Positions 13,871-22,280 of a stretch of 46,664 nucleotides of DNA are shown one piece after another. The stretch covers positions 1-46,664 of the forward strand of contig JBASFK010000005.1 in NCBI GenBank assembly GCA_049652985.1. Reading direction: 5' to 3'. A program made the position numbers and the translations under genes. Within the stretch, counting starts at the first letter, position 1. Each line of letters starts with the position of its first letter. The notes under the pieces are model-generated. The model searched no databases and had not been told where the DNA came from. It worked only from the letters and a program-made list of their open reading frames with translations. The DNA comes from UBA7657 sp049652985. Lineage in GTDB: Bacteria > Pseudomonadota > Alphaproteobacteria > Micavibrionales > Micavibrionaceae.

Positions 13871-14732
13871 AATCGATATGCCGCAGCGCCCTGACGTCGA
13901 TCTGCGTTGCCCGCCCATCAATTTTGCATCAGGCCGGACTTTCGATGTCCAGAATAAAGGCGACGTTGCAGAGATCACCTTGTACGAAATGATTGGCAAG
14001 GATTTCTGGTCCGGCGAAGGCATCGATTCAAAAACATTCAAAAAGACGCTGGATTCTATCACCGCAAAAACCATCAATTTAAAGATCAATTCCCCCGGTG
14101 GGTTCGTATTCGACGGCATCGCGATGTATAACGATCTTGTCGCGCATCCTGCAAAGATCAATGTGACCATCACCGGCCTGGCCGCCAGCGCCGCAAGCTT
14201 CCTGGCAATGGCCGGCGATACGATCACCATGGCAAAAAACAGCTTCATGATGATCCATGAAGCCTGGAGTTGCGCTTGCGGAAATAAAAATGATATGCGC
14301 GAAGTGGCAGATTTCCTCGAAAAGATCGATGAAGCCATCGTCGATACATATAAAGACCGCACAAATCTTCCCAACGCGCAAATTCGGGAAATGATGAAAG
14401 TCGAAACATGGATGACGGCCGAAGAAGCCATCAATCTCGGTTTCGCAGACGATTTCAGCGAGGAGCCCGACGCCAAGGCCGCTTACGACCTTAGTGTTTT
14501 CGCGCGCGCTCCAAAAGCTATGAAACAAAGAGTTGAGGCTTCCCTGCGCGAGGCAGGATATAGCCGAACGGAAGCGACAGCCGCCGTGAATAAAGGCTTT
14601 CAGGTGCTTGGTCCGCGCGAGGCGGATGAGCATAACAACCTCCGGGGGCAGCGTGAGGCTGCAGAGGGGTTAAATACGTTGCGTCAAACCATTCAGGCTT
14701 TGACACAGGAAATCGAAGAAGCCGCTGCGTAG
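13857..14732 (+). CDS. Prohead maturation protease, ClpP-like S14
   Basis: ATG 13857 with GGAGG upstream overlaps the portal stop. The 291-residue protein has the ClpP fold: INSPGGFVFDGIAMYN (oxyanion loop), then AASAASFLAMAG with likely nucleophile Ser114 and MMIHEAWS with likely His134. A helical C-terminal tail rich in Glu/Ala follows. This is the usual protease between portal and capsid in HK97-like phages. It removes the capsid delta domain during prohead maturation. The C-terminal tail (about residues 220-291) may act as scaffold. Confidence 0.92.
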   Translation: MPMNKIDMPQRPDVDLRCPPINFASGRTFDVQNKGDVAEITLYEMIGKDFWSGEGIDSKTFKKTLDSITAKTINLKINSPGGFVFDGIAMYNDLVAHPAKINVTITGLAASAASFLAMAGDTITMAKNSFMMIHEAWSCACGNKNDMREVADFLEKIDEAIVDTYKDRTNLPNAQIREMMKVETWMTAEEAINLGFADDFSEEPDAKAAYDLSVFARAPKAMKQRVEASLREAGYSRTEATAAVNKGFQVLGPREADEHNNLRGQREAAEGLNTLRQTIQALTQEIEEAAA

Positions 14733-14774
14733 CGTCTTTTTTTAAACTTTAAACCCTCATTTTTGGAGAAAAAC

Positions 14775-16193
14775 ATGAATAAGAGACTTATGTTGAGCGC
14801 GTCCGCGCTTACTATACTTATGCCGATGTCGATGTCCGCACCCCGGATGGATGGCGGCGCACCGACCTTGGAAGCGATCAAGGGGGATGTCGAAAAACTC
14901 GGCAAAACCTTCCATGCCTTTAAGGAATCGAATGACAAGGTTCTGGCCGAGATCAAAAAGAACGGTTCTGCCGACCCGCTTTTGAAAGAGCAGGTCGATA
15001 AAATCAACAACGACATGGGCGATGTTTCCAAGCGCGTTGATGAATTCATTAAGGCGCAGGAAAAGAAAACCGAAGAACTGCAGTTGTCCATCGGTCGTAA
15101 TGGCCTGGGCGGCGGCGACGGTGAAGTTGATATCCGCGCTCAAGCGGCCAACTTCTTCACCATGATGTCCGGTAAACTCGTGAAGCCTTCCGACGCTGAC
15201 GTGGAAAAATTCCAGTCATACCAGGAAGGCCTCAACAGCTATTGCCGCCAGGGCGGTGAAAAGCTTTCGAGCGATATCAGGAACGCCTTGAGCGTTGGCG
15301 CTGATTCCGGCGGCGGCTACTTCGTTCCGCCCGAAAGATCGGCGCAAGTTATCAAGCGTTTGTTTGATACCTCGCCGGTTCGTCAGCACGCAAATGTCCA
15401 GACGATCGGTTCCGATAAGCTTATCACGCCTGTCGATAAAGATTCTGCGACAAGCGGCGGCTGGTCGAGTGAAACTTCACCTCCGACCGATACCGACAAT
15501 TCAAAAGTCGGTATGCAGACCATCGAAATCCATGAGCAATGGGCGCAGCCTAAAGCCACGCAGCAACTGCTGGAAGATGCGGTTGTCGACGTCGAAGGAT
15601 GGTTGATGGACAAGATCGCTGACATCCTGGCGCGCACTGAAAATGCCGCTTTCGTCAACGGCAACGGCAAGGGTAAACCTCGCGGCTTTATGTCCTACAG
15701 CGCCGCAGCTGTATCGACTGATGATGCCAGCCGGGCCTGGGGTAAAATCCAGTTCCACAAAACCGGCACTTCGGCCGCCTTCGGGGTCGCTGGAGCAGAC
15801 AAACTCATCGATGTCGTTCATTCGATGAAGGCTGCCCTCCGTCCGGGTGCGATCTGGACTGCCAACCGCAAAACCTTCGCGGAAATCAGAAAGCTGAAAG
15901 ACGGTGAAGGGAACTATCTGTGGTCCATGGGCGACATCACGAAAGGCCAACCTTCGGCGCTTCTCGGCTACGGCACCGATGACTTCGACGACATCGAAGA
16001 TATCGGCGCAAACAGCTTCTCGCTGGCGTTCGCGAACCTCAAGGAAGGCTATAAAATCCTTGATCGTCTCGGCATCACCATCCTGCGCGACCCCTTCACG
16101 GGCAAGCCGTTTGTGAAGTTCTATGCGCGCAAGCGCGTCGGCGGCGACGTCGAGAACTTCGATGCGATCAAGTATGTGAAGTTCGCAGCTTAA
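14775..16193 (+). CDS. Major capsid protein, HK97 fold
   Basis: ATG 14775 with GGAG upstream gives 472 residues. Residues ~28-100 are a charged coiled coil (EAIKGDVEKLGKTFHAFKES, DKINNDMGDVSKRVDEFIKA), the scaffold-like delta domain. The HK97 fold starts around ALSVGADSGGGYFVPPERSA, with STSP-type SPVRQHANVQT and a late GFMSYSAAA loop, ending VKFYARKRVGG. Phage_capsid family features are clear. Oddly, the first ~25 residues (MNKRLMLSASALTILMPMSM) look like a signal peptide. They would be removed with the delta domain. Confidence 0.94.
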   Translation: MNKRLMLSASALTILMPMSMSAPRMDGGAPTLEAIKGDVEKLGKTFHAFKESNDKVLAEIKKNGSADPLLKEQVDKINNDMGDVSKRVDEFIKAQEKKTEELQLSIGRNGLGGGDGEVDIRAQAANFFTMMSGKLVKPSDADVEKFQSYQEGLNSYCRQGGEKLSSDIRNALSVGADSGGGYFVPPERSAQVIKRLFDTSPVRQHANVQTIGSDKLITPVDKDSATSGGWSSETSPPTDTDNSKVGMQTIEIHEQWAQPKATQQLLEDAVVDVEGWLMDKIADILARTENAAFVNGNGKGKPRGFMSYSAAAVSTDDASRAWGKIQFHKTGTSAAFGVAGADKLIDVVHSMKAALRPGAIWTANRKTFAEIRKLKDGEGNYLWSMGDITKGQPSALLGYGTDDFDDIEDIGANSFSLAFANLKEGYKILDRLGITILRDPFTGKPFVKFYARKRVGGDVENFDAIKYVKFAA

Positions 16194-16215
16194 TCGCAAA
16201 ATAACACCAAACAAT

Positions 16216-16243
16216 GCAGGCCCGGCGTCAAGACCGGGCCTGC
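16216..16243 (+). other. Strong stem-loop after the capsid gene
   Basis: GCAGGCCCGG (16216-16225) pairs perfectly with CCGGGCCTGC (16234-16243) around an eight-base loop, 23 bases after the capsid stop. There is no T-run, so it is more likely an mRNA-stabilising or partial-termination structure than a full terminator. It could keep capsid mRNA more abundant than the downstream genes. Confidence 0.6.
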
Positions 16244-16293
16244 CTGCCTTGGCGGGCACAAGAGGATTTCAACCCTAATACGAGGACAAAATC

Positions 16294-16740
16294 ATGGAAC
16301 ATGATCTTGCTAATAACCTGCAGATGTCATTGCACTATGCAGGCGCGTACACCACCACCCAAACTCCAGCTGCAGGCGCCGATCTCCAGGGGTTAGTTAA
16401 CCCTACATTTATCGTCGCCGTCGGCGCCCTGGGCGCATCAAGCCCGAATGCCGGCTGGCGTTTCAGCCTGCAGGAATCCGACACTGCCGACAGTGACTTC
16501 GCTAATGTCAGCGGCGCGGATATGGTCACTGACCCTGACAGCATCCAGCCTGCCAGCGTGTCGAACGGCATTTTTGTCGATACCATAGGCGATACAGAAG
16601 ATAACGACGTTTATCGCGTTACCTATAAGGGCATTAAACGCTATGCGCGCGTGATCGCGACTGCAGTGGATGAACCGCCCTCGACGACGATTGCCGTGAT
16701 CCTTGCTGGTCAGCCCAATCTGGCTCCGGCCGCTACCTAA
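16294..16740 (+). CDS. Probable head decoration or minor structural protein (148 aa)
   Basis: ATG 16294 with GAGGA upstream. The 148-residue product is beta-rich and acidic, with LVNPTFIVAVGALGASSPNA, GWRFSLQESDTADSDF and YRVTYKGIKRYARVIAT, resembling small jelly-roll proteins that follow capsid genes in siphoviruses. It is closely bracketed by the stem-loop at 16216-16243 and a terminator at 16766-16800, suggesting it is made at high level with the capsid. No named family is recognised. Confidence 0.6.
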   Translation: MEHDLANNLQMSLHYAGAYTTTQTPAAGADLQGLVNPTFIVAVGALGASSPNAGWRFSLQESDTADSDFANVSGADMVTDPDSIQPASVSNGIFVDTIGDTEDNDVYRVTYKGIKRYARVIATAVDEPPSTTIAVILAGQPNLAPAAT

Positions 16741-16765
16741 GTTTTCGTCTCTCCGATGAAAAAGA

Positions 16766-16800
16766 CACCCCTTCCGGGACTTCCGGAGGGGGTGGTTTTT
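16766..16800 (+). terminator. Rho-independent terminator inside the head module
   Basis: A 12-bp stem (16766-16777 with 16783-16794, one T-G wobble) and five-base loop are followed by TTTTT at 16796-16800. It lies between the capsid/decoration genes and the signal-peptide protein and sugar-modification cassette. It therefore divides head genes into separate transcription levels. Confidence 0.85.
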
Positions 16801-16845
16801 ACTACCCTGAACTCTCCCTGAAACCTGGAACAAGGAATCCTGCAG

Positions 16846-17508
16846 ATGAAAAGTTTTAAATTTCTCGCGCTCGCCGCGGCCCTCGTCTTTCTCGCCGCAT
16901 CGACGGTATCAGCGCAAAACGTCCTGAATTATAAAGAACAGGGCGGCGCACGCCACGTGATCGGCGGGGCACTTGATGTCGTCTCTGGAGGCGAAATTGA
17001 TGTCGAATCCGGTGCCGCTCTGAAAATTGCCGGTACAGATGTTACTGCCGAAATCGCCGCTATTAATAATTCCACAGCCTCAGGCGCCGAACTCAATTAC
17101 CTGGACATTACTGCTCTCGGAACCGGAGCAGCGAGTAAAGCCCTTGTCCTTGACGCCAGCGGCGATTACACATTTCCTGCAGCTGCGACCATAGTTATGC
17201 CTTCTGGTGGAACGACAACATATGCATCTGGGAGCACTCTTGCAGTCGCCGGGACTTTTACCAACGGCGGCGTCGCCGTGCCCGTCATCCGGAGCGCCAC
17301 TGACGCGGTTGTAAGCGGTCAAACCTCAAAGACCGTAACCGTCACCGGGGCAACAGCCGCCTCTAAATGTGTCGCGACGGCAAATGAAGTTGCCACCAAC
17401 GCTGTTTATATCAGAGCTGCTGTTCCAGGAACAAACCAGGTGGTGGTTACCGTTTCTGCCGACCCGGGCGCTTCGAACCTCGACTTAACCGTCATCTGCC
17501 TCGATTAA
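16846..17508 (+). CDS. Secreted repeat-like structural protein (220 aa)
   Basis: ATG 16846 with AAGGA upstream. A textbook Sec signal peptide (MKSFKFLALAAALVFLAAST, cleavage after VSA) is followed by a low-complexity, Ala/Thr/Gly-rich beta region (GGALDVVSGGEIDVESGAAL, AALKIAGTDVTAEIAAIN) like phage fibre or head-fibre proteins. The C-terminus has two cysteines. It lies directly after a terminator within head genes. A Sec signal on a phage late protein is unusual; it may reach the host envelope or be a head fibre with an unprocessed hydrophobic start. Function unknown. Confidence 0.6.
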   Translation: MKSFKFLALAAALVFLAASTVSAQNVLNYKEQGGARHVIGGALDVVSGGEIDVESGAALKIAGTDVTAEIAAINNSTASGAELNYLDITALGTGAASKALVLDASGDYTFPAAATIVMPSGGTTTYASGSTLAVAGTFTNGGVAVPVIRSATDAVVSGQTSKTVTVTGATAASKCVATANEVATNAVYIRAAVPGTNQVVVTVSADPGASNLDLTVICLD

Positions 17509-17510
17509 AA

Positions 17511-18176
17511 ATGAGCGGGGGAACCTTTTGGGAGGTTCCTCGTCTTTTCGACGGCAAGACCGTTGCCGTTATTGCTACGGGACCGTCCCTTAAGCAGGCT
17601 AATGTCGACATGGTCCGGGCTGCAGGCCTGCCGGCAGTCGCGGTCAATAACGGTTACGAGTACGCGCCTTGGGCGGCCATCCTTTACGCCGCTGATTTAA
17701 AGTGGTGGGAAAATTACTGGCAGCGTGGAAAACTCGGCGGTGTCGGCGCTAAAGACTTTCAGGGCCTGCGGGTAACAATTCAGCGTGAGCGGGAAAAGAC
17801 CTTTCATCCTGATATTCTTCTCATTGGTAATGGTGGCAGCAAGGGTTTCGACGACCGCCTTGATTACGTCCGCACCGGCTGGAACAGCGCCATCCAGGCG
17901 ACGCATATCGCCGTTCATGCCGGCGCAAAAAAAATTCTTTTGCTCGGGTGTGATTGCACAGGCAAGGCCGGACGGTCACACAGTTTCGGCGTACATGCCT
18001 GGCGCAACAACGAAACCCAGAATCGCCTCGACCGGACTTATGAAAGTTTTATCGAGGGCTGGGGCAACCTAGCGCCCGAACTGGCAAAGCGAAATGTCGA
18101 GGTGGTGAATTGTTCACCGATATCGGCCATAAATTTTTTCCCTAAATCGAGCGTTCAAGAGGCCCTGGCATGCTGA
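17511..18176 (+). CDS. DUF115/Maf-like sugar-transfer protein
   Basis: A 221-residue protein with a Rossmann-like start TVAVIATGPSLKQANVDMVR, then AVAVNNGYEYAPWAAILYAA, TGWNSAIQATHIAVHAGAKK and ILLLGCDC. This pattern is seen in the DUF115/6-hydroxymethylpterin-pyrophosphokinase-like superfamily and in phage proteins of the head region. Relatives include Maf proteins, which add sialic-like sugars to flagellin. It heads a four-gene cassette with a methyltransferase, a second DUF115-like protein and a glycosyltransferase, overlapping the next gene by seven bases. The substrate is unknown. Confidence 0.65.
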   Translation: MSGGTFWEVPRLFDGKTVAVIATGPSLKQANVDMVRAAGLPAVAVNNGYEYAPWAAILYAADLKWWENYWQRGKLGGVGAKDFQGLRVTIQREREKTFHPDILLIGNGGSKGFDDRLDYVRTGWNSAIQATHIAVHAGAKKILLLGCDCTGKAGRSHSFGVHAWRNNETQNRLDRTYESFIEGWGNLAPELAKRNVEVVNCSPISAINFFPKSSVQEALAC

Positions 18177-18682
18177 TCACCGAAGGCTACCGCCAACTTA
18201 ACGCTGCCAGTCACGCCGCAAATCCGAAATGGGGCCGCGGTGGCCTGACGTGGCACGATAAGATCAAAGACATACTGAAATCCGCCGCGGCAAAGAGCGT
18301 GATCGATTACGGCTGCGGTAAGGGTGACATGGTCCATGCCCTGCGCGCTGAAAATATCTTCGTACAAGGCTACGATCCAGCCGTGCCGGAATTCTGGTTT
18401 GATCCAGTCCCTTCCGACTTCCTGATCAGCCTCGATGTGCTGGAACATATAGAACCGGATTGCCTGGAAGACGTTTTAAAGCATATTGCCTGCCTCGCGC
18501 CTAAAGCCCTCCTGGTGATTGCCCTGCGCAGCGCTAAACATATACTTCCCGATGGGCGTAACGCTCACCTGATTGTCGAAAACAGCGATTGGTGGCTGCA
18601 AAAACTGTCCGAGCATTTTGGTAATTTCGAAGAAATTGAAGGATTACGGGCAAGCGAGCTGGCCGTTTTATGCAGCAGGTAA
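18170..18682 (+). CDS. Class I SAM-dependent methyltransferase (small molecule/sugar type)
   Basis: A 170-residue protein with motif I KSVIDYGCGKGDMVHALRA, VQGYDPAVPEF (post-I acidic residue), SDFLISLDVLEHIEPDCLED (motif IV region) and a helical end. There is no NPPY or PCQ, so it is not a DNA methyltransferase. It resembles sugar or lipid O-methyltransferases. It overlaps both DUF115-like neighbours (7 and 13 bases), so the three are translated together and probably modify one product. Confidence 0.82.
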   Translation: MLITEGYRQLNAASHAANPKWGRGGLTWHDKIKDILKSAAAKSVIDYGCGKGDMVHALRAENIFVQGYDPAVPEFWFDPVPSDFLISLDVLEHIEPDCLEDVLKHIACLAPKALLVIALRSAKHILPDGRNAHLIVENSDWWLQKLSEHFGNFEEIEGLRASELAVLCSR

Positions 18683-19305
18683 GCGAAAAGAACAGCTGGG
18701 TGCCAAGAGCACCGCGCGGGTGGCATGACGGCCCGGTCTTTATTCTAGGTTCCGGCCCGTCCCTGGATGGTTTCGACTATGACCAGCTGGACGGGGAAAA
18801 TGTTATCGCCGTCAACGATGCCGGATTTGAGCAATTTTCGAACGCTTCGATACTGATCAGCACCGACGAACGCTGGATAAGGAATAATTCCGACCAACTG
18901 ACACTGTTTAACGGTGAATTGATCGTTTTTACTGAACCTTGCGAGCACGTGATCGATCGGCGCGCGCGATTCATGACACGCCGTCGCGAATTCGGCTTAA
19001 GCCAGCAGCCGCATGCGTTGCATGGGCTTTTTACCGGGGTTCAATCGGCAATCAATCTTGCGGTTCACCTCGCCTGCAGGGAGATCGTCCTGCTTGGCAT
19101 CGATCTAAAACCTGACGGGCAAAGAAAATATACTTACGGCGGCACAGTGACACCACGAACAATCCGCCAATTCGCAAATATGAAACGCGCGCTTGAATCG
19201 ACCGTAGCGCCTTTAAAGAGACTTGGCATCGATGTCCTTAACGCAAGCGCCGACAGCGCCCTTGAATGCTGGCCGCGCACCTTCCCTACACACCTGCAGC
19301 TCTGA
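18670..19305 (+). CDS. Second DUF115/Maf-like protein
   Basis: A 211-residue protein with GPVFILGSGPSLDGFDYDQL, NVIAVNDAGFEQFSNASILI, FTGVQSAINLAVHLACREIV and LLGIDL. This is the same Rossmann-type pattern as the gene at 17511, but the two are clearly diverged. Such proteins bind nucleotide sugars or act as motility-associated glycosyl transfer factors. It is coupled to the methyltransferase by a 13-base overlap and overlapped at its 3' end by the glycosyltransferase start. Confidence 0.65.
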   Translation: MQQVSEKNSWVPRAPRGWHDGPVFILGSGPSLDGFDYDQLDGENVIAVNDAGFEQFSNASILISTDERWIRNNSDQLTLFNGELIVFTEPCEHVIDRRARFMTRRREFGLSQQPHALHGLFTGVQSAINLAVHLACREIVLLGIDLKPDGQRKYTYGGTVTPRTIRQFANMKRALESTVAPLKRLGIDVLNASADSALECWPRTFPTHLQL

Positions 19306-20017
19306 ACCCCTCCGCGTCGTCTGCTGGAAATGGAAGCCGACGGCACCGAAGAGCGCAGCAGTCTGGCAGCAAGGTGCCGAGCATGTAAATATTTTACGGC
19401 GCATGGTCGCGCGCAACCTGAACATTCCGCACGAATTCGTCTGCATAACAGATGACCCGCGCGGCATCGATGATGATATTCGCATCATTCCTCTCTGGAC
19501 GGATTTGCGCCAGGAAGGGTATTGCATGGTGCGGCTCAAAGCTTTCACTGATGAAATGCGTGAGATCATCGGCCCGCGGTTCGCCTGGATTGATCTCGAT
19601 GTGGTTATCACCGACGACATAACACCGCTTTTCGACACAGATGTCGATTTTAAAATCAGCGGCGTCGAATTACGGGCCCAGCCTTACAACGGATCGATCG
19701 TACTCATGAACGCCGGCGCGCGCGCCCAGGTCTTTCACGAATACGACCGCGAGCGTTTCCTGCGGGTAAAGGCTGAAAAGACCTATGGCGGCTCCGACCA
19801 GGCCTGGATGGCCGTCTGTCTCGGTGAAAACGAACAGGTCTGGAACGAAGACGACGGAATTTACAATTACAGGGACCATATCGATCCCGCGTCCCCGCGC
19901 GGCACGGGCGGACCCCTTCCTGACAACGCCAGGGTTATCGTCTTTAACGGCCGTTTCGACCCTTCCCTGCCCGAGCTGCAGGCAAAAAGCCCTTGGATTT
20001 TAGAACACTGGAGATAG
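19232..20017 (+). CDS. Glycosyltransferase (GT8-like)
   Basis: ATG 19232 is the first ATG of the frame and overlaps the previous gene by 74 bases; TTG 19262 is an alternative. Conserved sequence starts at LRVVCWKWKP. Features are HVNILRRMVARNLNIPHEFV, CITDDPRGI, a DxD metal/nucleotide-sugar motif in FAWIDLDVVITDDITPL, and GGSDQAWMAVCLGENEQVW. This pattern fits fold-A glycosyltransferases of the type often placed near phage head genes. It is the last gene of the cassette. Acceptor (host glycan, pilin or virion protein) is unknown. Confidence 0.75.
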   Translation: MSLTQAPTAPLNAGRAPSLHTCSSEPLRVVCWKWKPTAPKSAAVWQQGAEHVNILRRMVARNLNIPHEFVCITDDPRGIDDDIRIIPLWTDLRQEGYCMVRLKAFTDEMREIIGPRFAWIDLDVVITDDITPLFDTDVDFKISGVELRAQPYNGSIVLMNAGARAQVFHEYDRERFLRVKAEKTYGGSDQAWMAVCLGENEQVWNEDDGIYNYRDHIDPASPRGTGGPLPDNARVIVFNGRFDPSLPELQAKSPWILEHWR

Positions 20018-20026
20018 GAGAAAATT

Positions 20027-20293
20027 ATGCCCAACGATGACTTCAAGAATTTTCAGGGCGGTATTAACGGCCCTTATAAAAAATGGGTTCTGGTTACGCC
20101 GAGCAATGACGATGAGTTGGAGTATTTACCTCGAGCGCTTTTTATTGCTGAGGCCGGTGACGTTGCGCTGGTCGGGGAGGACGGTAATGCCGAAATTTTC
20201 AAAGACGTAGCGGCCGGAACCATCCTGCCCGTTCGTCCCGTAAAAGTCCTGGCCACCGGCACTGACGCTACCGAAATTATCGCGCTTTACTAA
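20027..20293 (+). CDS. Spike-base-like small protein (88 aa)
   Basis: ATG 20027 with AGGAG upstream. The pattern VTPSNDDELEYLPRALFIAE, GDVALVGEDGNAEIF, AGTILPVRPVKVLATGTDA and TEIIALY closely follows the small beta domain found in GTA spike-base proteins (RCAP_rcc01079 type) and many phage decoration or tail proteins. In GTAs the gene sits away from the head cluster; here it lies before the head-tail connector. It is most likely a virion surface protein or spike base. The family assignment is recalled from sequence pattern. Confidence 0.65.
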   Translation: MPNDDFKNFQGGINGPYKKWVLVTPSNDDELEYLPRALFIAEAGDVALVGEDGNAEIFKDVAAGTILPVRPVKVLATGTDATEIIALY

Positions 20294-20316
20294 TTGCCTG
20301 GGAAAGACCGGCCTTA

Positions 20317-20943
20317 ATGATCCTTAATCTCGTCACCGCGCCAGCATCAGAACCGATTTCGCTTGAAGAGGCGAAAAGCCACCTCCATATCGACAGCAAT
20401 AGCGAGGATACTTATATTGCCACGCTTATCGCCGCGGCGCGGGCCTTTGCCGAAAAATATACCGGCCGGGCGTTTGTCTCCCGGGCATTACGTTACGAAG
20501 TAAAGGAATTTCCCACGCGCCGGGATTACTGCGACCCCGCGGCGCTTTACCTGCCAATTGCGCCTGTGATCTCGGTCGAAAGCATCCGTTATATCAACAC
20601 AGACGGCGATGAAATCACGCTGGATGAAGAAACCTACAGCCTGATCCAGGATGACGAGGATCCTTATATCGTCCCGGCGCATGAAGTGGAGTGGCCGACC
20701 GACCTGCGCGACCAAGTCAACGCCGTCAAGATCGAATTCAAGGCTGGTTATTCCTATAACGAGGATAGCAGCCCGCCGGAAGAAGTTACGGCTAACGTGC
20801 CGCCCGACATCAAGACCGCACTGAAGCTGCTCCTGACCGACTGGCATAACAACCGTGCCAATGTCGTGGTCGGCACAATCACCGCGACGCTGCCGATCGC
20901 CGTAACCGCCATGTTGTGGAATTATAAACGCAAAGGTTTTTAG
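20317..20943 (+). CDS. Head-tail connector protein (gp6-like)
   Basis: This 208-residue protein begins MILNLVTAPASEPISLEEAK and then SHLHIDSNSEDTYIATLIAA, the standard start of the Phage_connect_1 / HK97 gp6 family (helical, ring-forming). The middle has ISVESIRYINTDGDEITLDE, and the C-terminal helices include DIKTALKLLLTDWHNNR. It forms the adaptor ring below the portal. Position after head genes and directly before the head-closure protein (adjacent stop and start) is canonical. Confidence 0.92.
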   Translation: MILNLVTAPASEPISLEEAKSHLHIDSNSEDTYIATLIAAARAFAEKYTGRAFVSRALRYEVKEFPTRRDYCDPAALYLPIAPVISVESIRYINTDGDEITLDEETYSLIQDDEDPYIVPAHEVEWPTDLRDQVNAVKIEFKAGYSYNEDSSPPEEVTANVPPDIKTALKLLLTDWHNNRANVVVGTITATLPIAVTAMLWNYKRKGF

Positions 20944-21285
20944 ATGCCCGGCAACCGCGTTAATCCAGGCGATCTATCGGAGCGCATTACCTTCCAGTCA
21001 CCGACGCGTACCGCCGACGGCGCCGGCGGCCATACGCAAAGCTGGGGGAATATTTCCACCACGCCGACCGTCTGGGCACGCGTCACGCCGTTATCGGGAA
21101 GCCTCGCCCTGCAGGCGATGCAGCTCGACATGAAAAAAACTTACGAGATCGCCATCCGCAGCCGCAGCGATCTCGATACGAAGATGAGAATTTTATGGGG
21201 TTCGATTATCATGCGGCTTGTCGATTACCCTAAAAAGCTGCAAGGGGAAATGTATATGATCCTGACGGCCGAAGCCGTCGATTAG
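20944..21285 (+). CDS. Head closure/head-tail joining protein
   Basis: A 113-residue protein matching the Phage_H_T_join family (SPP1 gp16-like): it begins GDLSERITFQSPTRTADGAG, followed by HTQSWGNISTTPTVWARVTP, KTYEIAIRSRSDLDTKMRIL and a closing LTAEAVD. It plugs the head after DNA packaging and links to the tail. It starts immediately after the connector stop and is followed after one base by the gp10-like gene. Confidence 0.9.
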   Translation: MPGNRVNPGDLSERITFQSPTRTADGAGGHTQSWGNISTTPTVWARVTPLSGSLALQAMQLDMKKTYEIAIRSRSDLDTKMRILWGSIIMRLVDYPKKLQGEMYMILTAEAVD

Positions 21286-21286
21286 G

Positions 21287-21835
21287 ATGGCGCAAAAATC
21301 AGGAATTAAAGGCGTTTCAAGAGTGCGCAGAATCCTGCGCCAACTGCCCGATCACGTCACCGAAGAACTCAGAGAAGATATCGCCTGGGTCGCACAGCAG
21401 GTCGAGGCCGGCGCTAAACAGCGCGCGCCAAAGGATACCGGCACGCTGGTTAAATATTTGACTTCAAAAGTTCGCGGCGACGGGCTTTCCGCCCATATCG
21501 GATTCCGCACAAAAACCGCCAAGCGTAAAGCTTTCTACGCGCATTTTATAGAATTCGGCACCAAGGGCTACGATCCCGGTGACACGCGCAAAACCGGCAA
21601 ATCGAAGACAACAAAAAAAATAAGCCGACGAGTAGTTGCTCAACCAGCCAGACCATTTCTTTACCCGGCATTCGAAGAGAGACGCCTGGAATTTGTAAAC
21701 CGCGTCAAGGCGTCGCTGGGTAAGGCGCTCAGGCGCGCCAGTGAGGGCGCAGGCAGTTCCTCCGACGAAGGCCTGGTCGGCAAGATCAATCTGTTTAACG
21801 GAAAATTCATCAACAGCGATATCGAAGAAGAGTAA
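21287..21835 (+). CDS. HK97 gp10-like tail-completion protein
   Basis: A 182-residue basic protein with VTEELREDIAWVAQQVEAGA, KQRAPKDTGTLVKYLTSK, FYAHFIEFGTKGYDPG and PFLYPAFEERRLEF. This is the classical HK97_gp10 pattern (KDTGxL ... FGT ... PFLxPAxE). The family acts at the head-tail interface or tail terminator assembly. Gene order between head closure and DUF3168 is as expected. The C-terminal 40 residues are an extra acidic extension. Confidence 0.92.
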   Translation: MAQKSGIKGVSRVRRILRQLPDHVTEELREDIAWVAQQVEAGAKQRAPKDTGTLVKYLTSKVRGDGLSAHIGFRTKTAKRKAFYAHFIEFGTKGYDPGDTRKTGKSKTTKKISRRVVAQPARPFLYPAFEERRLEFVNRVKASLGKALRRASEGAGSSSDEGLVGKINLFNGKFINSDIEEE

Positions 21836-21837
21836 GT

Positions 21838-22269
21838 ATGGCCACGAATGATGCCGGCGCTGCGCTGCAAAAGGCCATTTACGATGCGCTCAGTGCGCAG
21901 ATCGAGGCTCCATCACCACCGGTCGCTGTCGGTCTTTATGATTATGTCGACGAAAATGCCTCCTACCCTTACATCGTGATCGGCGAATCCACCATCGTCG
22001 ATGACGGCAATAAAACCAGTTTCGGACAGGACCATACTTTTACCCTGCATGTGTGGGATCAAAATACCGACAATCGCACCGGCAGGCTCCGCGCCCGGGA
22101 AATCATGGGCCTGATTTATGAAGCGCTGCATGAAAAAAGCCTGACCGTGGAAGGCCAGTCGCTGGTTTTGTGCAAATTCGATTTCAGCAGCGGCCCGGAT
22201 TTCGACGCCGACGGCAAAACCGTTCACGGTGTCACGCGTTACAGAATTAAAACTCAACCTTCAACATAG
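21838..22269 (+). CDS. Tail terminator, DUF3168 (GTA gp8-like)
   Basis: This 143-residue protein has DAGAALQKAIYDALSAQIEA, VGLYDYVDENASYPYIVIGE, DHTFTLHVWDQNTDNRTGRL and HGVTRYRI, the DUF3168 pattern. Family members form the hexameric ring that ends the tail tube and joins it to the head. In Rhodobacter GTA this is gp8. It starts two bases after the gp10-like gene and is followed by the tail tube gene. Confidence 0.92.
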   Translation: MATNDAGAALQKAIYDALSAQIEAPSPPVAVGLYDYVDENASYPYIVIGESTIVDDGNKTSFGQDHTFTLHVWDQNTDNRTGRLRAREIMGLIYEALHEKSLTVEGQSLVLCKFDFSSGPDFDADGKTVHGVTRYRIKTQPST

Positions 22270-22280
22270 GAGAAACCCTG

